From Streptomyces canus (lineage in GTDB: Bacteria > Actinomycetota > Actinomycetes > Streptomycetales > Streptomycetaceae): DNA of 64,000 nt. Shown one piece after another: positions 48,200 to 56,654 of the stretch. Numbering within the stretch: position 1 is the stretch's first letter; each line of letters begins with the position of its first letter. The notes under the pieces were generated by a model. That model made no database searches. It was not told the origin of the DNA and worked only from the letters and a program-made list of their open reading frames with translations. The position numbers and the translations under genes were made by a program. Where the stretch lies: positions 248,001-312,000 of the forward strand of contig NZ_KQ948668.1 in the NCBI RefSeq assembly GCF_001514145.1. Direction: 5' to 3'.

Positions 48200-48946
48200 A
48201 TGGCCCCCCACGTCCTGATCCTCGGCGGCACCACCGAGGCCCGCGAACTGGCCGCCGTGCTCACGGCGCGGCCGGGAGTTCGCGTCACCACCTCCCTCGC
48301 GGGGCGGGTGACCCGGCCGGGCGCGGTCGCGGGGGAGGTGCGGGTCGGGGGGTTCGGTGGAGTGGCGGGGCTGGCCGACTGGATGCGGAAGGAACACGTC
48401 GACGCCCTGATCGACGCCACACATCCCTTCGCCCGTGCGATCACCGCCCACGCGGCACAGGCGGCCGCGGTGACCGGGGTGCCCTCCGTGGTGCTGCGCC
48501 GCCCGGGCTGGCGCCCCGGACCGGGGGACCGCTGGCATCCGGTCGACTCCCTCGACGAGGCCGCCGAGTTGCTGCCGAGCCTCGGCCGGCGAGTGTTCCT
48601 GACCACCGGCCGCATGGAGCTCGCCGCCTTCGCCCACCTCACCGAACTGCACTTCGTCGTACGGTCGGTGGAGCTGCCCGAGCCACCCATGCCGCCGCAC
48701 ACCGAAGTGCTCCTGGCCCGTGGCCCGTTCACGGTGGCCGACGAGTCAACGCTCCTCTACGACCACTGCATCGACGTCCTGGTGACCAAGGACAGCGGGG
48801 GAGCGGCCACGTCCGCCAAACTCACGGCCGCCCGCGAACTGGCCCTGCCCGTAGTGGTCGTACGCCGACCGCCCCTCCCGGACGGGGTGACCTCGGTGCC
48901 GGACGTGGCGGGAGCTCAGCGGTGGCTGGACCTCGACTCGCCGTGA
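48200..48946 (+). CDS. cobK: Precorrin-6A / cobalt-precorrin-6A reductase
   Basis: A 248-residue CobK/CbiJ homologue that reduces precorrin-6A in cobalamin synthesis. Family marks are HVLILGGTTEARELAAVL at the N terminus, LIDATHPFARAITAHA, VFLTTGRMELAAFAHL and VTKDSGGAATSAKL. The ATG at 48200 is the first start matching the family. cobF lies ~460 bp downstream on the opposite strand, so two consecutive steps of corrin synthesis are encoded here. Confidence 0.9.
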   Translation: MAPHVLILGGTTEARELAAVLTARPGVRVTTSLAGRVTRPGAVAGEVRVGGFGGVAGLADWMRKEHVDALIDATHPFARAITAHAAQAAAVTGVPSVVLRRPGWRPGPGDRWHPVDSLDEAAELLPSLGRRVFLTTGRMELAAFAHLTELHFVVRSVELPEPPMPPHTEVLLARGPFTVADESTLLYDHCIDVLVTKDSGGAATSAKLTAARELALPVVVVRRPPLPDGVTSVPDVAGAQRWLDLDSP

Positions 48947-48971
48947 CGCGGGGAGGCGGCCACGAACCCGC

Positions 48972-49261
48972 TCAGGCGGTGGTGCTGCCCGCCGACTTCC
49001 GTGCCCGCTGCGGTAGTCCGGTGTTCAGGTCCTCCACCAGGAGCCGCTTCGCGATCGTGTCCACCGCCGCCCTCAGGTCCGGGCGCGAGGGACGGCCGAG
49101 GTCCTCCTGCACCCGGTCCGCCAGCCAGTTGCCCCACGCCGTGCCGATGACCCGGGCCTCGCGTGCGCCCGCCCTGGTGTGCGAGGCGGCGCGGTGCCCA
49201 CGACGGTCTGGTCGAGGGCGGCGAGCAGCATCCCCAGCATGATCGTCACGAAGACGACATG
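48972..49261 (-). pseudogene. Remnant of an MFS (DHA2/EmrB-type) drug exporter plus unidentified C-terminal segment
   Basis: From 49261 downwards the minus strand encodes HVVFVTIMLGMLLAALDQTV followed by VGTA, the hallmark N-terminal helix of DHA2 drug/proton antiporters. Homology ends after ~24 codons, then a different frame continues as VIGTAWGNWLADRVQEDLGR to a stop at 48972, a segment I cannot identify. The 13 missing helices show a large internal deletion or gene decay. It lies between cobK and cobF. Confidence 0.45.
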
Positions 49262-49409
49262 TCGGCGGCGGGAAGCATGGGCGGCTGGGCGGCTGCGCGG
49301 CGCCGGGAGGTGCGGTGTCCTCGGCGACTGGCGCAACGGCACGATCACACCGCTGGGCCATCCGTGCATGTCAGGGCGGTTGGCTTGGGTGCGGCCCCGA
49401 AAGGTGGGC

Positions 49410-50183
49410 CTACTGCTGCTTCGGGTCCCGGCGCAGCAGATACGTGTCCATGATCCAGCCCTTGCGCTCCCGGGCCTCGGCACGCAGCCGCTCGATCCGG
49501 GGCGCGGCCTCGGCGATCGGCCCGGAGACGAGGATCTCGTCCGGCGTGCCTATGTACGCGCCCCAGTAGATGTCGATGTCCTGGTCGGCGTACGCGCGGA
49601 AGGCCTGGTGGGCGTCGAGCATCACGACCACGTCGTCCACCCCCTCCGGGAAGCCCTCGGTGAGACGTCGGCCGGTGGTGATCTGGACGGGCCGTGCAAC
49701 CCGGTTCAGCCCGGTGCGGTGCCGTGCGACCAGCGCCGACACACTGCTGATGCCCGGCACGACGTCGTACTCGAAGGACACCGAGCCGCGCTCCAGGATC
49801 TCCTCCAGGATGCCGAGCGTGCTGTCGTACAGCGCCGGATCCCCCCACACCAGGAACGCGCCGCTCTCCTCCTCGCCCAGTTCCTCGGTGATCAGCCGCT
49901 CGTAGATGTCGGCACGGGCGCTGCGCCAGTCCCCGACGGCGGGGGAGTAGGCGGCGCCGCCCGCACCGCGATCCCGCTCCGGGTCCCGGGCCTCGACCAC
50001 CCGGTACGACCCCTCCGGTATGTGCGCGTCCAGCATGTCCCGGCGCAGCTGCGTCAGGTCGCTCTTCACCTCGCCCTTGTCCAGGACGAAGAACACATCC
50101 GTGCTCCGCAGCGCCCTGACCGCCTGGAGGGTCAGCTGCTCGGGGTCGCCCGCGCCGATACCGATGACATGAATCTTTCGCAC
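49410..50183 (-). CDS. cobF: Precorrin-6A synthase (deacetylating)
   Basis: A 257-residue SAM-dependent tetrapyrrole methylase that methylates precorrin-5 at C-1 with loss of acetate. It begins RKIHVIGIGAGDPEQLTLQA, contains FLVWGDPALYDSTLGILE and VPGISSVSALVARH, and ends YLLRRDPKQQ, as in CobF. The start is the GTG at 50183. Its presence indicates the aerobic (late cobalt insertion) route. Confidence 0.92.
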   Translation of the reverse strand: MRKIHVIGIGAGDPEQLTLQAVRALRSTDVFFVLDKGEVKSDLTQLRRDMLDAHIPEGSYRVVEARDPERDRGAGGAAYSPAVGDWRSARADIYERLITEELGEEESGAFLVWGDPALYDSTLGILEEILERGSVSFEYDVVPGISSVSALVARHRTGLNRVARPVQITTGRRLTEGFPEGVDDVVVMLDAHQAFRAYADQDIDIYWGAYIGTPDEILVSGPIAEAAPRIERLRAEARERKGWIMDTYLLRRDPKQQ

Positions 50184-50317
50184 ACCCCGAGTCTGCCGCA
50201 CGCCACTGACAGTACGAACACCGCGTCCACGAGGGCTGTCCGCGCGGCTTTGGTGCTGTCCGGTCAGGGGGTGAGGCGGCGAACGGCCCCTCGTGACGCG
50301 GGTGGCCGCAACTCCCC

Positions 50318-50433
50318 AGGGGCGCGGGGAACTGCGCGACCAGCCCCCACTCACCCGCACCCGCCCGACAACCGACCCCGGCCCCCCCGTAGGCGCCCGG
50401 CTCCGCCCCACGCACCCGCACCCGCCCGACAAC
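50318..50433. repeat. Streptomyces intergenic repeat with 21-bp direct repeats
   Basis: The stretch AGGGGCGCGGGGAACTGCGC starting at 50318 followed by GACCAGCCCC is a widely scattered intergenic element in Streptomyces genomes (from memory, not searched). It is followed by two exact 21-bp copies (50352-50372 and 50413-50433) beginning CACCCGCACCCG and ending CCCGACAAC. It lies between cobF and the DUF309 gene. Confidence 0.55.
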
Positions 50434-50458
50434 CCGACCCGGCACCCCCCGATGAGGC

Positions 50459-50977
50459 CTATCCGCGCAACCGCGGTGCCCGCGCCCCCGCGTCGACGCT
50501 CGTGCCGGTCTCCTCCACCAGGTCCGCGAGCCGGCGGGCCCAGTCCGCCAGCCCCGCGAGATCCATTCCGTACGGCCGTCCCCGCCCGGCAGCCGACGCG
50601 GCCCACTCCTCCACGGCCCCGGCGCCGCGCCGCAGCAGCCGCGCCCCGCCCGTGACGTTCCCCCGGGCCGCGTGGGTCAGTCCCACGGCGAGCTGGGCCA
50701 GCCCCCGCCACAGGGCGCGCTCCTCGTCGGGACCCGACTTCCAGGCGTCCTCGAAGACCTCGTGCGCATGAAACGGGCGCCCCGCGTCCAGCAGCTCCTG
50801 GGCCTCGGCCACGGTTTCCTCCGGGGCGCGCACCACGCCCTCCGGCTGCCGGGCGACGCCCTCGGCGCCGTACGGCAGTGGCCGCCCGAGCCCGTCCCGC
50901 GGCCGGGCGTTGCGCGCCCGCCCCTCGCCGTCCCGGTCCCGCGCGTCCGCCTGCCGTCCTGAGGATGTACTGGCCAT
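50459..50977 (-). CDS. DUF309 family protein
   Basis: A 172-residue protein with the DUF309 signature AQELLDAGRPFHAHEVFEDA and WKSGPDEERALWRGLAQLAV, preceded by a basic, disordered N terminus. The helical domain is of unknown function. It is the last gene before the tRNA-Pro island, transcribed away from it. Confidence 0.8.
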   Translation of the reverse strand: MASTSSGRQADARDRDGEGRARNARPRDGLGRPLPYGAEGVARQPEGVVRAPEETVAEAQELLDAGRPFHAHEVFEDAWKSGPDEERALWRGLAQLAVGLTHAARGNVTGGARLLRRGAGAVEEWAASAAGRGRPYGMDLAGLADWARRLADLVEETGTSVDAGARAPRLRG

Positions 50978-51077
50978 ACGTCGATTGTCCCGCGCCCGGT
51001 GCCCGCTTCGGCCCCGCCCCCGACGTGGGGTAAAGTTCTGTACGCGCGTTCACGCGGTCCACCGCGGAGCAGCGCAC

Positions 51078-51152
<75 letters not shown>

Positions 51153-51170
51153 TTGCGAAGTAGCAGGTCG

Positions 51171-51202
51171 GAGGTCATTTCTGGTTGATCGGAAGTGGCC
51201 TC
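51171..51202 (+). terminator. Hairpin after the second tRNA-Pro
   Basis: GAGGTCATTTC and GAAGTGGCCTC pair over 11 positions with two G-T wobbles around a 10-nt loop, followed by TT. It is a weaker, degenerate counterpart of the terminator after the first tRNA-Pro. Confidence 0.45.
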
Positions 51203-51211
51203 TTCGTCATT

Positions 51212-51232
51212 CTTGGGGACCAGTTGGGGACC
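51212..51232 (+). repeat. Tandem TTGGGGACC element, left inner end of island
   Basis: Two TTGGGGACC units separated by AG, preceded by C, 60 bp inside the left tRNA edge. The same arrangement with one A missing occurs at 56247-56266, near the right edge and in the same orientation. Such short tandem repeats next to tRNA att sites are typical arm-type binding sites of tyrosine integrases. Confidence 0.55.
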
Positions 51233-51252
51233 GAGCGCTATGGGGCGGTCAT

Positions 51253-51285
51253 GTAACGCACCTTGACTCGGTCAAGCTGCGTTAC
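51253..51285. promoter_or_regulatory. 33-bp near-perfect palindrome inside island left end
   Basis: Arms GTAACGCACCTTGAC and GTCAAGCTGCGTTAC are complementary at 14 of 15 positions around a 3-bp centre (TCG). There is no T-run. It may be an operator or recombination-related site left from the element's regulatory region. Confidence 0.45.
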
Positions 51286-51500
51286 CGGGCCGATCGTCAA
51301 ACGCTCCGACTTGCGCAACCGTTTCCCTTGATATCCGTCCGGCCGACAGTGCGCGGCCGCGCCCAACTGGCGCCCCCATCGGGTTCGGCGGACTCCTCCA
51401 TGTCGAACAGATCGCGCACCCTGCCGTAGAGCGGCGGAAGCAGCCGAAGGCAATCGTCCCCTCTTCCCTGCCCGCAGGTTCGCCGAGTCGGTCCCACCGA
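51286..51500. other. Non-coding or decayed sequence at island left end
   Basis: About 215 bp with no gene I can support. A short minus-strand frame (51297-51497) contains LRLLPPLYGRVRDLFDMEES, which looks protein-like and could be a scrap of the lost element gene, but no family was recognised. Confidence 0.35.
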
Positions 51501-51514
51501 TGGGCCGGGCTGGG

Positions 51515-51575
51515 TGATTTGATGCGATATGTGCTTGATCTTGGCTTATGCGGTCTTTAGTGTTCGCTCGGGAGG
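51515..51575 (+). promoter_or_regulatory. AT-rich promoter region of the island ABC operon
   Basis: A stretch much richer in A/T than its surroundings, with TGATTTGATGCGATATGTGC followed by TTGATC (51536-51541) and, 16 bp later, TTAGTG. It probably carries the promoter of the ABC operon; the box assignment is uncertain. Confidence 0.35.
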
Positions 51576-51622
51576 GAAACGCTGCGAGGTCCGAGTCCCG
51601 TGCCACCGTCCGGAAGCGAGGT

Positions 51623-52942
51623 GTGGAGCGCGTGCACACGAGGTGCGGCTGCCGGCCCGTTTCGGGTCAGAAGGGACGCCCCAGAGGGACGCGATGGCTG
51701 CGGGCGTTCGCCGTACTGCCGTTGCTGGCGTCGGTGCTCGCCGCTTGTGGCAGTGACGAGGGCTCCGGTAGGCCCACCCTCAACTGGTACAACTTCCCCG
51801 ACGACTCCGGTGCGCTCCAGAAGGCGGCCGACCGGTGCAGCCAGGCGTCGGGCGGCCGCTACAGGATCAGCTACAACAAGCTCCCGCGTGCCGCGGACGG
51901 TCAGCGTCAGCAGCTTGTCCGCAGACTCGCGGCTGAGGACGACTCGCTCGACATCCTGGGCCTGGACGTCACCTGGGCGGCGGAGTTCGCCGAGGCACGC
52001 TGGATCCGGGAATGGACGGGGACGGCGAAGCGTAAGGCCGTCGAGGGCACCCTGCGCGTGCCGCTGCAGACCTCGACCTGGAAAGGCAAGCTGTACGCCG
52101 TCCCGTACAACACCAACACCCAGCTCCTGTGGTACCGCAAGGATCTGGTGCCCACCCCACCCAGGACCTGGGCCGAGATGCTGGCCATGGCCGGCGCCCT
52201 CGCCCGGCAGGGCAAACCGCACTTCGTGGAGATCCAGGGCGCCCAGTACGAGGGCCTGACCGTCTGGTTCAACACGCTGATCAACAGCGCGGGCGGCTCC
52301 ATCCTCAACGCGACCGCGACCGCACCCTCCCTCGGCCCTCCTGCCGTGCGGGCCGCCGGGATCATGCGGAATCTCGCGAAGTCCCCGGCCGCGGACCCCT
52401 CCCTGCCCAACCAGATGGAGGACCAGAACCGGCTCGCCATGGAGTCGGGGACGGCGGCGTTCGAACTCAACTACCCGTTCGTCTATCCGTCGATGAAGGC
52501 GAACAACCCGGAGCTGTTCAAGAACTTCCGCTGGGCGCCGTACCCTCGGGTCGACGCGAACCGCCCGGCACGGCCCACCATCGGCGGCATCGATCTGGCG
52601 GTGAGCGCCTACTCGCGCCACCCCGACCTGGCCTTCGAGGCGGCGCTGTGCCTGCGCAACCGGGAGAACCAGCTCACCGCCGCGCTCGAGGGCGGTCTGC
52701 CGCCCACCCTGCGCGCCCTGTACGACGAGCCCGCGTTCATGAAGGAGTACCCCTTCTCCGCGCAGGTGCTGGCCGCCCTGCAGGCGGCGAGCGTGCGCCC
52801 GATCACTCCGGTCTACCAGAACGTGTCGATCGCGGTCTCCCACACGCTGTCTCCGCCGTCCGGGATCAAACCGGTGAGCTCGGTCGACACCATCGGGGAA
52901 CAGATCGACGATGCCCTGCGATCCGAGGGTGTGATCCCGTGA
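51623..52942 (+). CDS. ABC sugar-binding lipoprotein (island cargo)
   Basis: A 439-residue family-1 solute-binding protein. A lipoprotein signal ends in LASVLAAC (Cys42 from the chosen GTG), then the mature part TLNWYNFPDDSGALQKAADR, with YAVPYNTNTQLLWYRKDLVP and AFELNYPFVYPS typical of trehalose/maltose-type binding proteins. The start is uncertain; the frame is open further upstream to 51548. It is the first gene of a complete importer (two permeases and ATPase follow). The ligand is an oligosaccharide or disaccharide not further specified. Confidence 0.85.
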   Translation: MERVHTRCGCRPVSGQKGRPRGTRWLRAFAVLPLLASVLAACGSDEGSGRPTLNWYNFPDDSGALQKAADRCSQASGGRYRISYNKLPRAADGQRQQLVRRLAAEDDSLDILGLDVTWAAEFAEARWIREWTGTAKRKAVEGTLRVPLQTSTWKGKLYAVPYNTNTQLLWYRKDLVPTPPRTWAEMLAMAGALARQGKPHFVEIQGAQYEGLTVWFNTLINSAGGSILNATATAPSLGPPAVRAAGIMRNLAKSPAADPSLPNQMEDQNRLAMESGTAAFELNYPFVYPSMKANNPELFKNFRWAPYPRVDANRPARPTIGGIDLAVSAYSRHPDLAFEAALCLRNRENQLTAALEGGLPPTLRALYDEPAFMKEYPFSAQVLAALQAASVRPITPVYQNVSIAVSHTLSPPSGIKPVSSVDTIGEQIDDALRSEGVIP

Positions 52943-53012
52943 ACCACCACCTCCCGCACCACTTCGTCCCCCGGCGCCGCAGCGCACGGGCCTCGTCCCC
53001 GGGCGGCCCGAG

Positions 53013-53972
53013 ATGAGCACGCGGGCGCAGGCGGCCGGAGCCCCGCCGCCTCCCGAGTCGGAGACGGAGGAGACGGGGCCGGACCGGGCGGCACTGTCGG
53101 AGGGCGCCCGGCAGGAGCGGCGGCTCGGCTGGCTGCTCTGCGCGCCCGCCGTCGTCGTCATGATCGCCGTGACCGCCTACCCCATCGGGTACGCCGTCTA
53201 CCTGTCCCTCCAGCGGTACGACCTGCGTTTCCCCGGACGGGCGGAGTTCGTGGGCCTGAGCAACTACGGGGCGGTGCTGTCCTCCCCGTTCTGGTGGGAC
53301 GCCTTCTGGGTCACGCTCTTCATCACGGCGGTGTCCGTGGCGATCGAACTGGTCCTTGGAATGGGGCTCGCCCTGGTGATGCACCGCACGATCTTCTGGC
53401 GCGGCGTGGTCCGCACGTCGGTCCTCATTCCGTACGGGATCGTCACCGTGGTCGCCGCCTTCTCCTGGCAGTACGCCTGGACCCCGGATCTCGGATACCT
53501 CGCCGGGTTGCTGCCCAGCGGGGAGGCTCCGCTGACCGAGCAGTGGCCCGCCCTCTGGCTGATCATCCTCGCCGAGGTGTGGAAGACGACGCCGTTCATG
53601 GCCCTGCTGCTGCTCGCGGGCCTCGCCCTGGTCCCCGAGGAGACCCTGAAGGCGGCCATGGTGGACGGTGCCACCGCCTGGCAGCGGTTCACCAAGGTCA
53701 TGCTGCCGCTGATGAAGCCGGCCATCCTGGTGGCACTGCTCTTCCGCACACTGGACGCGTTCCGGATCTTCGACAACATCTACATCCTGACCGCGGGCGC
53801 CCAGGGGACCGGCTCTCTGTCGATCCTCGGGTACGACAACCTGTTCACCTCGCTGAACCTGGGTATCGGGTCGGCGATCTCGGTCCTGATCTTCATCTGC
53901 GTCGGGATCATCGCCTTCGCCTTCGTCAAACTGTTCGGCACTGCAGCACCGGGCGCGGAGGTGAAGCGCTGA
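53013..53972 (+). CDS. ABC sugar permease (MalF-like, island cargo)
   Basis: A 319-residue permease with a disordered, Glu/Pro-rich N terminus, six membrane spans (the first LLCAPAVVVMIAVTAYPIGY) and the EAA loop ETLKAAMVDGATAWQRFTKV. It is 70 bp after the binding-protein gene and its stop overlaps the next start (TGATG). Confidence 0.9.
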   Translation: MSTRAQAAGAPPPPESETEETGPDRAALSEGARQERRLGWLLCAPAVVVMIAVTAYPIGYAVYLSLQRYDLRFPGRAEFVGLSNYGAVLSSPFWWDAFWVTLFITAVSVAIELVLGMGLALVMHRTIFWRGVVRTSVLIPYGIVTVVAAFSWQYAWTPDLGYLAGLLPSGEAPLTEQWPALWLIILAEVWKTTPFMALLLLAGLALVPEETLKAAMVDGATAWQRFTKVMLPLMKPAILVALLFRTLDAFRIFDNIYILTAGAQGTGSLSILGYDNLFTSLNLGIGSAISVLIFICVGIIAFAFVKLFGTAAPGAEVKR

Positions 53973-54805
53973 TGGCCGCGGCGGGAAAGACGCATGCCGC
54001 CCGATGGGGTGTCATGAACGTGGTGGTGGTGCTGTATGCCCTGTTCCCGGTGTGGTGGATCGCCGCGCTGTCGTTCAAGGATCCCTCCACCCTCACGGAC
54101 GGCGACTACATCCCCAGGGACTGGACCCTGGAGAACTACCGGGGCATCTTCGACACCTCCGAGTTCACCCGCGCACTGATCAACTCGATCGGTATCGCCC
54201 TGATCGCCACGGTGATCGCGGTGGCGCTGGGCACCATGGCCGCCTACGCGGTGGCCAGGCTGCGCTTCCCCGGCAAGCGGGTGCTCATCGGCATGTCACT
54301 GCTGATCGCCATGTTCCCCCCGATCTCCCTGGTGTCACCGCTGTTCAACATCGAGCGGATCATCGGGATCTTCGACACCTGGGTCGGGCTGATCATCCCG
54401 TACATGACCTTCTCCCTGCCGCTCGCGATCTACACCCTGTCGGCTTTCTTCCGGGAGATCCCCTGGGACCTGGAGAAGGCCGCCAAGGTCGACGGGGCGA
54501 CGCCCGCGCAGGCCTTCCGGTTGGTCATCGCGCCGCTGGCCGCGCCGGGCGTGTTCACCACGGCCATTCTCGTGTTCATCTTCTGCTGGAACGACTTCCT
54601 GTTCGCGATCTCGCTGACGTCCACCGAGGCCGCGCGCACGGTGCCGGCCGCGATCGCGTTCTTCACCGGGAGCTCCCAGTTCCAGCAGCCCACAGGGTCG
54701 ATCGCCGCCGCCGCTGTGGTCATCACCATCCCGATCATCCTTTTCGTCCTGTTCTTCCAGCGGCGGATCGTCGCCGGACTGACCTCCGGGGCAGTCAAGG
54801 GGTGA
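53972..54805 (+). CDS. ABC sugar permease (MalG-like, island cargo)
   Basis: A 277-residue permease with six spans, EAA-type loop DLEKAAKVDGATPAQAFRLV and the C-terminal IVAGLTSGAVKG. It begins at ATG 53972 sharing the A of the preceding TGA. With the upstream permease it makes the transport channel. Confidence 0.9.
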   Translation: MAAAGKTHAARWGVMNVVVVLYALFPVWWIAALSFKDPSTLTDGDYIPRDWTLENYRGIFDTSEFTRALINSIGIALIATVIAVALGTMAAYAVARLRFPGKRVLIGMSLLIAMFPPISLVSPLFNIERIIGIFDTWVGLIIPYMTFSLPLAIYTLSAFFREIPWDLEKAAKVDGATPAQAFRLVIAPLAAPGVFTTAILVFIFCWNDFLFAISLTSTEAARTVPAAIAFFTGSSQFQQPTGSIAAAAVVITIPIILFVLFFQRRIVAGLTSGAVKG

Positions 54806-54894
54806 ACGGGCCGACCGCGGCAGACAGGCCACCGGTCCGAGACACCGACCGCAGTGCTCGGACCCGGAAGGCATGAAGGCAAGGAGGCACCACC

Positions 54895-56082
54895 ATGGCC
54901 GAGATCATCCTCGAGGGAGTCACCAAGCGCTTTCCCGACGGGGCCCTCGCCGTGAAGGACGTGGACCTCGAGATCGCCGACGGCGAGTTCGTGATCCTGG
55001 TCGGTCCGTCGGGATGCGGCAAGTCCACCACCCTGAACATGATCGCCGGACTTGAGGACATCACCGAGGGCACCCTGCGCATCGGAGACCGGGTCGTCAA
55101 CGACCTGGCTCCCAAGGAACGCGACGTCGCCATGGTGTTCCAGAGCTATGCCCTGTATCCGCACATGAACGTCCGGGAGAACATGGGCTTCCCGCTGCGC
55201 CTGGCCAAGGTGGACAAGGACACCATCAACGCCAAGGTGACGGAAGCCGCCCGGATCCTCGACCTCACCGATCACCTGGACCGCAAGCCCGCCAACCTCT
55301 CGGGCGGTCAGCGCCAGCGGGTGGCCATGGGGCGGGCGATCGTCCGTGATCCCAAGGCGTTCTTGATGGACGAGCCGCTGTCCAACCTGGACGCCAAACT
55401 CCGGGTACAGATGCGCACTCAGATCTCCCGGCTGCAGCGGAGCCTCGGCACGACCACCGTGTACGTCACCCACGACCAGACCGAGGCGATGACGCTCGGC
55501 GACCGTGTTGTGGTCATGAGGCAGGGCCTGGTCCAGCAGCTCGGCACACCTGCCGAGCTGTACGACTTGCCGCGCAACATCTTCGTCGCGGGCTTCATCG
55601 GCTCGCCGGCGATGAACTTTTTGAATGCCACTCTGGAGGGTGGTGCCCTGCGCTCGCCCCTGGGCGACCTGCCCCTCGACGACCGTACGAGGCAGGCGCT
55701 GGACAGGCAGAACGCGCCCCGCGAGGTCATCGTCGGGCTACGACCGGAGGCATTCGAGGACGTGGCCCTGTCACACGGTGAAGACCGGACAGGCCCGGTC
55801 TTCACCGCCACCGTGGAGGTACTGGAGTCGCTGGGCTCCGATGCGTATGTCTACTTCGCCGCGGAGGGCGGGCCCGTGACGACCACCGAACTGGAGGAGC
55901 TCGCCAAGGACTCGGGCCTGCGCGACACCGGCGCCGACACCCATCAGATCGTGGCCCGCCTGGACGCCGCCACGCGTGCCCGCGAGGGCGAACCGGTAGA
56001 GCTGCAGGTCGACATGGCCAAGGCTCACGTGTTCGACCCGGCGACCGGAGCGAACCTCACGCATCCACTCAGGGCGGACTGA
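54895..56082 (+). CDS. ABC transporter ATP-binding protein (MsiK/UgpC-like, island cargo)
   Basis: A 395-residue CUT1-type ATPase: Walker A GPSGCGKSTT (residues ~37-46), Q-loop FQSYALYPHM, signature LSGGQRQRVAMGRA, Walker B AFLMDEPLSNLD, switch His in VYVTHDQTEA, then a C-terminal TOBE/regulatory domain. AAGGAGG precedes the ATG. Most Streptomyces sugar importers borrow the single chromosomal MsiK; a dedicated ATPase makes this transporter self-sufficient, fitting acquisition as a module. Confidence 0.93.
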   Translation: MAEIILEGVTKRFPDGALAVKDVDLEIADGEFVILVGPSGCGKSTTLNMIAGLEDITEGTLRIGDRVVNDLAPKERDVAMVFQSYALYPHMNVRENMGFPLRLAKVDKDTINAKVTEAARILDLTDHLDRKPANLSGGQRQRVAMGRAIVRDPKAFLMDEPLSNLDAKLRVQMRTQISRLQRSLGTTTVYVTHDQTEAMTLGDRVVVMRQGLVQQLGTPAELYDLPRNIFVAGFIGSPAMNFLNATLEGGALRSPLGDLPLDDRTRQALDRQNAPREVIVGLRPEAFEDVALSHGEDRTGPVFTATVEVLESLGSDAYVYFAAEGGPVTTTELEELAKDSGLRDTGADTHQIVARLDAATRAREGEPVELQVDMAKAHVFDPATGANLTHPLRAD

Positions 56083-56246
56083 CGATGCACCACAGGGCGC
56101 GATCCGCATCCGTGTACACGGCGACTCAACGGGCGGCTGGTCGTTGCCGACTGCGTAGGTGTCCCGGAAAGGGGATGTTCCCTGTGGGGGTGGCGCGTGG
56201 TGTCAGGCGCCACCGGCGGCCGGTGTAAGGCGCTCGTCTGAATCGG

Positions 56247-56266
56247 CTTGGGGCCAGTTGGGGACC
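56247..56266 (+). repeat. Tandem TTGGGG(A)CC element, right inner end of island
   Basis: CTTGGGGCC then AG then TTGGGGACC, the counterpart of 51212-51232 with one A missing. It lies ~97 bp inside the right tRNA remnant. See the island entry. Confidence 0.55.
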
Positions 56267-56334
56267 ACACGGTGTGCGCGATGGTGCCCGTAGGGCTATC
56301 GACGCACAACACACGCCCGGTTTGCGTCTGTCAT

Positions 56335-56405
56335 GTGCCGACAACGCAGGTGACCCGCACTCCTGGGGGTCAAGGGGCCGCAGGTTCACATCCTGTCGTC
56401 CCGAC
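56335..56405 (+). pseudogene. Decayed tRNA-Pro copy / attR-like site
   Basis: 56363-56405 matches the tRNA-Pro 3' half (anticodon loop CTGGGGG to CGTCCCGAC) with two changes. Upstream, CGCAGGTGACCCGCACTC is a degraded form of the D-arm and anticodon 5' stem, and the acceptor 5' strand is lost, so it cannot fold as a tRNA. It marks the right boundary of the island. Confidence 0.7.
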
Positions 56406-56654
56406 GGTGCGAAGGGTCTTCGCAGGCGAGAGCCTGTGGGGGCCCTCTTCGTGTGTTCCGGCGCCTCTGGACGGCCTCCACCACGGCGGCAACCTCGCAG
56501 AGGCCTGCGACGACCTACAGGCGAAGTTCCGGACGGCTCCCGCCCCGGTACCGGTCAGGAAGCGGCACGGTCCGTCGGCGGGAGGCTTCCGCACCGCCTC
56601 ACCCCCACCCCGACCGCCATACGGACCGGATCCGACGAACCGAGGAACCCCCAC
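56406..56654. other. Intergenic between island edge and GH53 gene
   Basis: About 250 bp. It begins with a hairpin-like stretch (GCAGGC GAGA GCCTGT near 56420), resembling sequence downstream of tRNA genes. A short frame reading GLHHGGNLAEACDDLQAKF may be a scrap of coding sequence, but no gene can be supported. Confidence 0.35.

Noticed and set aside
49179..50771. 530-residue plus-strand ORF over cobF and DUF309
   Set aside because: Antisense shadow of two supported minus-strand genes, low complexity at its end.
51297..51497. Minus-strand 66-residue ORF in island left end
   Set aside because: Some protein-like sequence but no recognised family, start signal or neighbours; kept only as a note.
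56335..56405. Third functional tRNA-Pro
   Set aside because: The 5' acceptor strand and D-arm are lost, so no cloverleaf forms.
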